From positions 4,714,501 to 4,778,500 of the forward strand of contig NC_061140.1 in assembly GCF_905220365.1 (NCBI RefSeq): a stretch of 64,000 nucleotides of DNA. Direction: 5' to 3'. The notes beneath the pieces are model-generated. The model did no database searches. It was not told where the DNA came from and saw only the letters and a program-made list of their open reading frames with translations. The position numbers and the translations under genes were made by a program. Source of the DNA: Vanessa cardui. Its lineage: Eukaryota; Arthropoda; Insecta; Lepidoptera; Nymphalidae. Below, piece by piece: positions 1 through 10,679 of this stretch. Position 1 is the stretch's first letter; each line of letters begins with the position of its first letter.

Positions 1-3000
1 TCTTGATCGTGACCGGTTATTAAGTCAAGAATGAACCGTGGGGTACCCTCCTAAGTGTCACGTAGAAGATTGACGACCGTAACGCTCGGTGGGCATGACG
101 TAGGTTATGTCTCGGAGACGAGTACCCTTTTATGGACCCTATTCAAAGCGTAATTAGGTGGAAAATTGCTTAATCAATTGCTAACTTTACAAGTTGCCAA
201 TTTATAATAAACTATGCATATTTATTATTTGCGTGTTCTTATTAAAAAGGTTTAAAATAGTTAGTTTTTTAATAAGAAAGATATGCAGATATTGTTGGTC
301 CCGTTCAGTTATTGCTTTGCAAACCATCATCAGACGTTATAAGCCATTAATTATATAGTAAAACCTTCTCTGAAGCGCGCTGTACCTTTGATATAAGTTC
401 GCCTCATTTATTAAAATCGATTACATATTTAAAGAATTTCTCCAGTTAGTTCGTCACGACTTCGGCTATGTGTATCAAAGACCTTATATCTGAAGATAAA
501 ATGATCCACTAACCGTGTTACACTTCCGACGTCAAGTTACGTAAGGAGTCTATATCAGTCAGTAAGCCATTAATTAAAATCGGATCTCGCTTGCGGCAAA
601 TTTCCTTAAAACGCTTAACTGATATTCACCCTAATCCATTTATAAATATAGACACGGGGTGAATAGGCAGCCTTGTATTCCTGGAAATTGTAATTTTAAA
701 ATTGATATATCAATACTTTTACAAAAATATTTCAATATTATACTTTTTTGTATTGAATATATTTATCATAATTTATTTATCTAAAGGAATCCATTCATAT
801 GGTACTTACTTATCAGTAATTAATTAAGGTTAAATCCTCTTTATCTAGAATTTTAAATTATGTATCTATTTTCCAACTTCAAAAGATGCAGTAACCATGA
901 ATAGGTGGTAGCTATTATTTTATTTACCTCTGGATAGGACGACCCTACATCATATGTTACTAAGCAGCAATTTTTAGTATTGAGCCATCCAGTGTAAGTA
1001 GAGCTGATATAACATTTCAGTACGAAAGGGCCGCCATTGGTGATATATACACATGATCAATATTTCATATAGAGTCTATGATTATGGATCTGTAAAATTC
1101 CATTAAAAAAGTGTCAATAAAACTTTAATGAAAATATCCCGAATGAATACAACAAGTATGTTAAAACTAAGTAGATAAAAAAAAAACAACGTTCTTAATA
1201 TTTTTTTGTGTTATTACTACTCCTATTTAATACTTTTTTAGTGTGTGATTTTTTTTTTATTTTGGTTACGAGTTATATAATACGTAATGTAATCTGTTAA
1301 TCTCAGGTCAGGATGTGTATTTGCTTCGGTATCTAGAGTGGAAATACTGTATGTTTACTATGACTAACTTCTTTTTTTAAATCCAGATTTAATAATAAAT
1401 GCACACATACACACAGCCACAGATTAATATAAGTATGCATACTGATTTACATTTGCTTCGATAGTCACCAGTATATCCAATACTCAGAGATTTTTCACAC
1501 CTTTTATGCTAGCATTACTTAGATATTAGGTACACCGTAGTAGGTAAGGTCTTCCGTGTACATGAATAAAGTTTTTTTTTTGTTTGAACAAAGAAAATAA
1601 AGAATTAATGATAGTATGACAACATACTATCATTAATCATTACAAAATGCAATATTTTCTTATTAACTTAATACAAGGATTTTTTTAAAGCAATCTATGC
1701 TAGTAACGCGTGTTACTGAAATTCCACCGTATAACAAACATGGAACATTCATTTATAAATTCCATTCTGCTCGTTTTATTATAAATACAAAAAAATATGT
1801 ATACGAAACTTTTCCGTTACATATTAATATATAAATTGCAATTGAAAATATGACATTAAAAGCAAGTATCGAAGTATAAAGTTGAAAAATGATTGTGAAG
1901 ATAATTCGAGTAACACAAATTACGTGAGTAATTAATTTGGTAAAATTAATGATGCATTGAAGGATTCCCAGTATGGTTATAATGATAAAATTAGTCTTTA
2001 TTTACCGATATTAGGTAGCTCGTTTGACCGCGTGAAATTTCGGCCGAAATGTAATTTCAAAACATTATTAATTTCAAAATTAATTGTCATCACGGCTTTA
2101 TTCGCCTGTAGATCAAATGGAAATTAATTTTACGATGAATTAAGTATTCATCTGTATGTAATATGATTTATAGAAAACATTTTAACATGGGCATGCTCCA
2201 GTATCATGAATGTATCTTGGCAAGTATGCAGGTTCAATTTGGTTAAGCAAAATTGATATATAATGTGTTTCATTTGCCTTTGTAATACATCTCATGGTCG
2301 GTAGCGCTGACTCGCTCACACCGATATGTATATATCTCATGAAGATAGAAGAGAATGAGTACGTCTTCTTGCCTATGTATAGTTCACATCCCTTCTTGGT
2401 TAAAGATTGAAGTGAGATTCTCAAAACGCTTTTAGATTTGAAGAGAAAAAAAAAACATAAACTTATGTCTACATTATTTATTCTAATTCTATACATAGTC
2501 CTTAGACATTGGATTCTCTATATGTTTTGTTAATCTTGAGTGAAAATTAATCATAAGTTTTTTTTTGTTTTCCATGCAATTGTATTTTTGAATATATAGA
2601 ATGAAATGTTTAATTTATTTACGTCATAGCTATTTTATACTCCTTGCATTTAATGTAATAAATCGGGGTGATTTATTACACTTAAACCCTGTGATAAAAG
2701 TTGCCTGTCAGATTTTAAAGCAGTATAGTTAATAAGTTTTATTTGTATTTAACATTTTGAATATAAACACTGTAACTCGACAAAAATCCTTCGTGCTAGT
2801 TTTTTATTTATTGTTTAACCAAAGTACAAGATAATAAATAAAAATATATCTTTTTTTTGTTACCTTAAATTATGAAACAAAATGAAGCTCGCAGAATATT
2901 TTAGTTATCTAAACTAAATAAAAAATTATAAGCGAATACATATTCCCGGGAATGATCAACGACACGTCTATTTAGGCCAATTAATCATTTTTGTTAATAC

Positions 3001-3136
3001 GTCAAAAATGCTGTCACTTTAATTATTGAACTTTCATTTTATAATCTGAGGAAAGGTCAGTTAAAAATACTTTATACAAAAAAGTAGCAGAAAATATGAG
3101 TACTAGATATCGTGTTATCGAACAGACGAAAGTTGT
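1..3136. other. AT-rich stretch, no gene recognised
   Basis: No open frame here looks coding: the longest (about 100 codons, minus strand, 2182-2496) is low in complexity and matches no family I know. Apart from a short perfect hairpin near 1.6 kb and several homopolymer runs, I see nothing to annotate. It could be intergenic or intronic. Confidence 0.6.
1604..1637. repeat. Perfect 15-bp hairpin with 4-base loop
   Basis: Two 15-base arms (1604-1618 and 1623-1637) are exact reverse complements around the loop ACAA. The stem is too short for a typical miRNA precursor and AT-rich. It may be a remnant of a palindromic MITE end or chance in AT-rich DNA. Confidence 0.5.
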
Positions 3137-3250
3137 TTTCAACCGACTTCAAAAAGGAGGAGGTTATCAATTCGTCTGTATTTTTTTTTACGTTTGTTAC
3201 CTCATAACTTTTGGCTGAGTGAACCGATTTTGACACCGGCTTCAAATATA
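3137..3250 (+). repeat. Fragment of a lepidopteran interspersed repeat ('aaccgacttcaaaaaggagg' type)
   Basis: The stretch carries the AACCGACTTCAAAAAGGAGG motif, then a T-run and a stretch around 'tgagtgaaccgatttt'. From memory this combination recurs throughout lepidopteran genomes. Further relatives lie on the minus strand near 16.75 kb and near 45.77-45.95 kb. The parent element class is not established here; it is probably the end of a transposon. Confidence 0.5.
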
Positions 3251-5095
3251 ACAATAACTATAACTACTGTATATAATCGTAAATCGACTTTTAAGTAGTC
3301 AATATTTTTCATTTATTTTACTTAGGACGATCCTTAAAAATATTTTGAATACGCAATTATTTTTATTACTTTTTAGTGCATATTAATTTGTATTAAAATA
3401 GTGTTTTGTTTGAAGTAGGTTTTTCTTTTTGTTAAAACTTTTATTTATTAACATATTGAACAGTTAGATTGCGGCTGTTTGACTTGGGTAATCGCCAACA
3501 TTATCTTATCCACTTATCGTTATTAGTGTGGGTAGATTACGATAACCAACCCCTATGATAATCTAGTATACATAAGTATTAGGTACTGATTTAGATCCTT
3601 GTTGCATTAATTTATTTCAAGTTCAATCAGAATTTTATATGTAAATTGGTAAACATTTAATATGATATGGGGACGCTGAAGTTACATTGATTCAAACTAT
3701 AAATATGAGCTTTATTTTATGCAAGTAAATATAAAAAGAGTCAAGATACTCACCAAACATATCATTCATGTATTAAAAGTAGCCAATTCGAATCCAGATC
3801 TGCGCCTTTTTTTCCTTTTTCGAGAACTCATTTTTTATAATTTGACACATGTGTTGTCGAGAAAAAATATAAAGAAACCTGCATGAGTTGAAAGAAATTA
3901 TGAAACTGCCTTGCTCATGCACCCGCGCACAGCCTTAACCATTACAGTTTCGCAAGTCTTATTCATACGACAAAGAATTTTTCAAAATTTTACATTACAT
4001 TTGAAAACTTAAAATAGGTTACTTTTTTGGTAAGCTGCAGTATTACAAGGGACCTTTAATTATTGACCTGATTTAAATATTGGGATTACTCAATTGATTG
4101 TTTCATGAAAATAGGAAAAGCGACATTGAGAGTATAGTTATTGAATATAGTTACAAGGTAAGGTGCAATCATAAATCCATTAAAGATTAGTCGTTTGCGT
4201 AATATAGATCAATAGATTGATCTCGGATAAAGGCGTCTTGTTAACGATTAAAACGGAAAAATATATTTATTTTACCAGTACAGATTTGGGACGAGTTAAA
4301 ATTAATAATTAAATTCCAATAGGTTCCTATGATGAAGGGAAGAGATCTCGCATAAAGATAAGCTTTCCTATCTTATCACTATAATATCACTTTGTTTCTT
4401 TGTTATTATTTTTTCAGTGTTACTTGTTTTTGGTACATGAATAAATAAATAAATAAAATGAACTTCCCAAAAACATCATTTTACGTAGAAGATACGATAA
4501 ATAGAACCTTTTACACCTTGACAATACACTGTTGTGCTTGTAGTGTACACACGCCGATATTATGATTTAAGTAATAAATGGATATTACAATGGTATTTGT
4601 CAAGCCTTAAAACAATGAAAGATCATTCAACCCATGATGTCACATATATGACTCCGGTGTAAAGCGGGACCGTTATGAATTGAAGCCGTATGTAACCGTA
4701 AACGCAATTTCGATTCAAAACTTAACAGTATTTGTGTTTATTTATGCGTCGAAATTGCAATGTTTTTTTTTATCGAAGCTCTCGATTTTACTGCACGATC
4801 AAATTGGAAAAATATATCTTTAATTTATACCGTAATTTTATTTCGTGGTTAAATTAATATCTATATAATAATGTAAGCGAATGGGATTTAAGTCTGTACA
4901 TGGTTCTAGCTAGTAGCTAGAAGCATTCACATATCTTTAAAATAGTTTGATTTGCCAACAAGGAGTTTTGATGCTGTGTTTATGTATCTATTTGGAAAAA
5001 TGTATGATGCTATAATGTACCAAGTTCTACCAATAATTAGCTTATTACTTCACCTTTAGAGTGTATTAGATACAATTGCTACTTAATTGTTGTCA
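3251..5095. other. AT-rich stretch, nothing recognised
   Basis: I see only simple-sequence runs, such as a TAAA microsatellite at about 4439-4458. A TTCGAATCC motif followed by a T-run at about 3787-3812 recalls the 3' half of a tRNA, but no matching 5' acceptor strand or A box lies upstream. Confidence 0.55.
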
Positions 5096-5383
5096 TCAAT
5101 AAGCATATACTGTGTCACATAGTGTTAAGGCATTTCCAACACCATTCAATATCTCATCAAATATGAATGTAAAGCAATTCCGCCAAGTGCAATAGTGAGG
5201 TGAACTAACAAAGCATCCATCGATGGCTCTTCCCATAATATTCAAGCACCGCGAAAATAGACCTGGCGAAAAATCGATATAAGGTGTGGGATGTCGAACC
5301 TCACTGTGACCCTTCAAAATTGTGTCAAGACTTATTAACTTCGCCTCTCTCATCTTATTGACGTGTTGTCTTTTAATAAACAT
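5096..5383 (-). other. Unrecognised 95-codon ORF of raised GC content
   Basis: An ATG-started frame of 95 codons lies in a patch visibly richer in GC than its surroundings. The peptide is mixed in composition and non-repetitive (for example 'VSSPHYCTWRNCFTFIFDE'), unlike the low-complexity chance ORFs elsewhere. I do not recognise a domain, and there is no signal peptide or membrane segment. It could be a relic of a transposon-encoded protein, an exon of a host gene, or chance. No splice sites of good quality were located at its ends. Confidence 0.2.
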
Positions 5384-6285
5384 TTTTGAAGTTATAGCTC
5401 TTGGCGTGTTATGAAAAATTATGAGAGCGGTTTTTTTTCATAAGCCCGCACAGAGTGGCATGTGAACTACACGACTATCTTGCTCACTGAGCCACCAGTT
5501 AAGTTGCTCGAAATAGACAACTACACGCGTTATCTAATTGTTTTTTTTTATTATAAATAAATATTGTGAGTGCCTAAATTTATATTTATCAAAACAATCA
5601 TTTTATTTAAGAAGCATTTAGAATTACTCACGTGTATAATATATACATAAGTACACGCACCGTAACGATCGTTTCATTTCCAAGGTGTGTTATCAACCAT
5701 GAACTCACTACACTATATAGTATAAAACAAAGTGCCTAACAGCTGTCTGTTCCTATTTATGCTTACGTCTTCAAAATTAAGCGTCAGATTTTTTAATAGA
5801 AAATTAAATCAAAAATTATTACTAAAAACAATTATTACAAAACCTTATATTTTTAGATGAATAGAACTCGAAGATTCCTAAACGAAGCTTGCTCATATTC
5901 AGGCAAGCATCACTAAGTTTTCATGTGTTTACTCTTTGATTTTAATAAATCTGATAGTAGGCCGTGAAAACTGTAAGGAAGCCTGCCTGAAATGCGTCGG
6001 ATGAAATCTAACACGTGTAATACTTTATTGTTCCCAGTGCAGTCCATGTTAACACAATTTAAGCTTACAAATTTAATTGTTTTAGATAACACAATAAAAA
6101 GTAATTCAATTTATTATAGTTTGCTCAGTCACTTGTAGTTGTGACTAAAATAAATATTTTTGTCCAATCAAAAAATATGCACGGAAAAGAGCGGTATTGA
6201 ATTTTATAAAATAATACACTGTAGGTAGTATACATTTAATTTATTAAGCTAGCGAGTTTGTAAAAACTCTGTAGCTTGATTTTCT
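5384..6285. other. AT-rich stretch, nothing recognised
   Basis: No coding frame, tRNA-like box or known repeat was seen. Confidence 0.5.
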
Positions 6286-6340
6286 ACTTGGTAGGGCTTT
6301 GTGAAGTCAAGCCCGTCTGGATAGGTTAATCTTAATTATC
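6286..6340 (+). repeat. 5' fragment of the ~280-bp A-tailed retroposon
   Basis: It matches only the start of the family (CTTGGTAGGGCTTTGTG, then AAGCCCGTCTGGATAGG) and then diverges. The fragment contains a 9-bp inverted repeat (CTGGATAGG / CCTATCCAG). Confidence 0.45.
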
Positions 6341-8184
6341 AGACGTGCCTATCCAGCTACTGATATTTAAAAAAAGATTGGAATTAATTTTAAGCCAAAT
6401 AGTCCATTTATCGAGGATATATAACTTCAAGCTCCAACTTTAAAAGCATAGCGATAACCATAAATATATAGCAGTCTGACAAACTGTGCAGATATTCAGT
6501 TGATAAGAATTTAGGTTATGTTATAATAACGCGTTGAAAGATGTATACTTAGGGTTGAACGTGGTTGAAAGCACGGGCTCTAACTACTATAGATAACTAA
6601 GTTGTTAGCATGTCTTGGTCGTCACAAATAAGAATATATAGTAATATAATAAATAAATAATAAAATGCAATATAATATATGTTTGGCAACTACCAATAAA
6701 CATTTTAATGTTTAAATAATAAAACAAAAAACGAACATTTGAATTCAATTAATTGGTCAAAGCTTATATATACCATAAAAGTATTATGTTTTCTTATATA
6801 TTTATAATCAATTGGACTATTTGAAAAAAAAAATTGACATATTTTTTGTCCTTTTAACTTTTTCCTAATATATATTTGTTGTTAACAATAAAGTATATCA
6901 ATAATAGTAAAACGATATCGTTTCGTAAAATATTGATTTTATTCTTTTTCACAAAAACAAAAATTCTCAGTATATATTTAAAACTTTTATATGATAATGT
7001 TTAAACGAAACGGGTAGTTCGTTATAAAAACAACAAAAATAAACGAATGCTAAACTGCAGTTTCTCGTTAAAAGTATCATCAATTAATTTACATAAAGCA
7101 TTTGTATAAACAAGACTAGGGTTAACTTCTCTGTGAGCGGCTTGAAGTGATCTATCGAGATGTACCCAGGGGATGTATTAAGTGTTAACTGAATTGTACC
7201 GATAGATGGAATAACACATTGATAAATAGAATGAAAACCTTAATATAATTTTTTTAGTTATTATAAAATTTGAAAATCGAATAGCATTGTTTTTTCTGAC
7301 ATCATTTTATAATATTTTTTTTTTATTATAAAAGTAGAACATTAAGCCAAGGCAAAATAAGTTGCGTTAATATTACAACTTATTCTTTTTAATGTTCTAA
7401 AGAGTAAATACTTTATCCTGTTATATTATCCTATCTAGTATGGTCTGTTAGTAGTGACATTTTCTTTTCGTTTTGTATAAATAATTTCAAATGTTAAGCA
7501 TTGGAATTGACTGTTTTTTTGGTTTTTAAAAACTACGCAATAAGTACCAACAACAACTATTCAAACGCAAAACTCAACATATATAAAACATATGCTCTTT
7601 TAAAACTGGTTAAAAATATGTCACAAGTGAAAACTAAGTAAATAATAAAAATAAAAATTGAAAAGCATAAAAGTTAAAGATATTTTAAAATCAATAGTAA
7701 AAGTTCGAGGCTATGAATGTTTTGTCGCCTTCATAATATCTATTTTATCACATCTCAATAAAATCGCTCCGATATGAACTTCGAGATTGTAAAATTTAAA
7801 AATAGAATTAATTTATACAACGCGTTCAACGATCAGTTTACTTAAGATACAATCTATAATTGCTAGAGCTCACTCAAGCGATCTCGGAGTATGCAAAGTC
7901 AGTTAAGCAAAAATTCTGCTAAGACATTTTTTAAAACTATTTTTATTCTTCGGACCAAAACATCTGATCTTGGCATTTCATTTTAACTTTTCGGGAAAAG
8001 ATCCAATTGCAATATTGAACTGAGATTTTTCATTTAAGATAAGTATTATTTTTATTATAATTTCCGATGTTTAAAATAAGGTCATGAATTTGAGTGTAAT
8101 GGAAGCGTAGATTACACGTATAGTTATTATTTTTTTGGGAGCCTAGACAAAAGATAATAAAAGACAACTTTTAGTTTAGATCTA
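6341..8184. other. AT-rich stretch, nothing recognised
   Basis: There are long A/T runs, no coding frame of note and no recognisable repeat. Confidence 0.5.
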
Positions 8185-8473
8185 TTTTTTATGGTATAGG
8201 TTGGCGGACGAGCATTTGGGACACCTGATGGTAAGTGGTCACCATCACCAATAGACAATGACGCTGTAAGAAATATTAACTATTCCTTACATCGTCAATG
8301 TGCCACCAACCTTGGGAACTAAGATGTTATGTCCCTAGTGCCTGTAGTTATACTGGCTCACTCACCCTGCAAACCGGAACACAACAATACTGAGTACTGT
8401 TATTTGGCGGTAGAATAACTGATGAGTGGGTGGTACCTACCCAGACGGGCTTGCACAAAGCCCTCCCACCAAA
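8185..8473 (-). mobile_element. ~280-bp A-tailed retroposon, near full length
   Basis: One of six near-complete copies in the window (others at 12.9, 15.2, 25.5, 43.1 and 54.1 kb). In the sense direction the family begins TTGGTGGTAGGGCTTTGTGC, passes through a GTTCCGGTTTGAAGGGTGAG block and a GGTGACCACTTACCATCAGG block, and ends CCAACCTATACCATAAAAA. The A-tail marks it as a retroposon. No clear pol III A/B boxes or protein-coding capacity are visible, so it is non-autonomous. The small ORF inside this copy is a by-product of the repeat. Confidence 0.8.
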
Positions 8474-9141
8474 TAAATCTTGGATTCGATTTATTATTTG
8501 ATCATGAATTGACATATTGAATAGAAGGCAAAATAATAGTTTAAAATCGCTTCGATAATGAACTATCGAAAGCACTATATTTATTCTATTATTGTATCAT
8601 CTAACATCTTGGACGTATAGAGCTATGTACGTTATAACAGCTCCTATACTTAGAAACACGAATACTGCTTTGTTATAATCTTTTTGATCGATGTAAAGTT
8701 GTGGCTATCGTGTGCTTAGGTAGGCGTTCCCTCGCTTGGTCGAGAATGCAACTTAAGTCCTTTGTAAACAAAGACAAAATAATAAATATGGAGCGATTTT
8801 AAAGAAAATTTGTTAACCAAATACAATATTATGTTAATAATTAATTGTATAATTAATTATAATGATTACTGGAAGAGCTCTTCAATTAATTATGTATATG
8901 TGGATGAAGTTGTATCTATTAATAATGTATATGTATAATTATATTGAAATTAAATGACATTTTGGTCTCAATGTAAACAATTATACTGTTATTGAATGTT
9001 TTCAACAAAGATTTTTTGTAATGAATTTATTTATTAACAAGGATAATCTTTTTGTTGATACAAGCTTAGTCAGTGACACTTTAAATATATATTGTGACTT
9101 TTAAAGAGTATTAAAATCAAAATCTAAGTACATTCGGTAAA
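8474..9141. other. AT-rich stretch, nothing recognised
   Basis: No gene or recognisable repeat was seen. Confidence 0.5.
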
Positions 9142-9300
9142 ATGCAGATGGTACCTACATATTGGTCCACATTTTGTGTTGAAAATAGATCCGCCACTGA
9201 GCGGGCCGCTTACTGTGAAGCAACGTTGCAGGCTTCTAAGGCTTCAACGGAGAGCTGTAGCTTCGAGAACGAGGTGTACATACGAATTACATACCCTTAA
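9142..9300 (+). other. Unrecognised 52-codon ORF in a GC-rich patch
   Basis: An ATG-to-TAA frame of 52 codons coincides with a patch (about 9190-9290) much richer in GC than its surroundings. The patch reads as a mixed, polar peptide (for example 'ERAAYCEATLQASKASTES'). No signal sequence, membrane segment or family motif was recognised. Two weak splice-like signals flank part of it: 'ttgcag' at about 9230 and 'gaggtgta' at about 9270. It may be an exon, a short-peptide gene, a decayed transposon fragment, or chance. Confidence 0.2.
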
Positions 9301-9497
9301 ATTAATTAAATAAGTCAAACTAATGATAACCTTTTTTACATAGTAGTATTTCGTAAAGTAGAACAGAATCAATTTCTCACATATTTTTGAAACCATTATT
9401 AATGGATCTCGATTTCACTTAACTGTGTGTGGCAGAAATAACATTTGTAGGAATGTTTAAACATGCTGGATTTCGGCTATTCCTTATATTAAATATC

Positions 9498-10098
9498 GAC
9501 GACCTCCGTGGTCGAGTAGTGTGTACATGAAAACAATTCAATTTTAATGTCTTATGTCTAAGTCTGTCTGTCTGTCTATCTTATCTCTAAGTTCCTTGTG
9601 ATGTTTTTCTTTTTGTGTGATATGTTTCTTTTTTTTTAGTATAAGGGCTTTTTATTTTTAGTTTTTGTTCTTATAATTTCATTTATTTATTTTCGTGTGC
9701 GCGCATGTGTATATGTTTACCCAATAGTCAGGGGCCGTCTCAAAATCAGTGCTGTGCATTAGCACAGCTTATACTGAGATGAACCCCTTGCTACCTACAC
9801 TGTGTTCTTTAAATTGATTTTTTTTTTCTTCCTGTATAATCTATGTAATGTATGTGTGTAGCAAAATAAATGGTTTAAATGGTTTAAAACCGGTGTTTTC
9901 ATGGGAACGCTACTGCGAGTTCCCGGGCTCGATTCCCGGCCGAGTCGATGTAGAAAATTCATTAGTTTTCTATGTTGTCTTGGCTCTGGGTGTTTGTGGT
10001 ACCGTCGTTACTTCTGATTTTAAATAACACAAGTGCTTTAACTTCTTACATTGGGATCAGAGTTATGTATGTGATGTTGTTCCATATTTATTTTTAAA
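9498..10098 (+). mobile_element. tRNA-derived SINE (family B), split by an insertion
   Basis: The 5' head (9498-9524, GACGACCTCCGTGGTCGAG) and the body (9892-10098, with B-box-like GGCTCGATTCCC and the shared GTCGTTACTTCTGATTTT block) belong to one SINE whose uninterrupted relatives lie at 32,063, 32,970, 62,737 and, inverted, 19,618. About 367 bases of foreign sequence separate the two parts. The head has the A-box-like GTGGTCGAGTAGTG expected of tRNA ancestry. Confidence 0.8.
9525..9891 (+). mobile_element. 3' end of a non-LTR retrotransposon inserted in a SINE
   Basis: This segment interrupts the SINE above. It has no ORF. It contains a perfect 7-bp hairpin (GCTGTGC, loop ATTA, GCACAGC; 9751-9768), an AATAAA signal and a short repeated tail (ATGGTTTAA, about twice). 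A 5'-truncated LINE 3' UTR with hairpin and repetitive tail is the simplest reading, of CR1/Jockey-like type by inference. A TCTG microsatellite sits near its 5' end (about 9562-9579). Both junctions are inferred from intact SINE copies; no target duplication longer than about 2 bp is visible. Confidence 0.55.
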
Positions 10099-10231
10099 TA
10101 TACTTTAACATACTTGAAAAGTTGTAACATAAATTGCTTAGGATTTGTTGATATTATTTTTATAATAAAAGTTAATTGTATGTTAATGGTGTTATAGTAG
10201 ATTAACATCTGGATGTTGCGAAGGTCTGAAG

Positions 10232-10277
10232 CTTATGAAGGCACCTCCGACTTCACTTATGAAGGCACCTCCGACTT
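10232..10277. repeat. Tandem duplication, 24-base unit
   Basis: A 22-base block at 10232-10253 is repeated exactly at 10256-10277 with a 2-base spacer. It lies between the split SINE and the Penelope-like element. Confidence 0.8.
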
Positions 10278-10477
10278 AATTTATTGGCGTATCTGTTAGA
10301 CCATATCGGTAATGAACTGTCAAACAACAATTGTTTGATTGAAAGGGTAAGTGAGCCACTTTAATTACAAACAAACGGAACATAACATTATAATTCACAC
10401 ACTTGACGAATTGATAGCGATAATGTATGAAACATTTAATAAGATAATGTTGTCTTAAATTTTCGCGATTATTACAC

Positions 10478-10679
10478 ATTTAAATAAAACTAATTATAAC
10501 GGATGAATCGCGTATATTAATTATTTTTAAACATCCCGACGTTTCGAGCACTTTGCAGTGTTCGTGGTCACGGGTAGACTAAGATGACATTTGTCTATTT
10601 GAAGAACAAAGGAAATATTATTAACAACTACCGCCAACGATTTCTCAATTGATGTCTTGAGTAACGTTCCGGTTGCACG
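10478..10679. repeat. Left terminal inverted repeat of the Penelope-like element
   Basis: These 202 bases are the exact reverse complement of 12021-12222 by direct reading. In the sense (minus) direction this is the 3' end of the element. It contains the last codons and stop of the ORF and the 3' UTR. Confidence 0.9.

Noticed and set aside
1..1060. A TTCAGTACGAAAGGGCCGCC stretch near 1015 resembling the 3' end of large-subunit rRNA
   Set aside because: The similarity is limited to about a dozen bases and the surrounding sequence does not follow rRNA.
3782..3812. Possible tRNA 3' half (TTCGAATCC plus T-run)
   Set aside because: No complementary acceptor stem, A box or anticodon arm lies upstream at the right distance.
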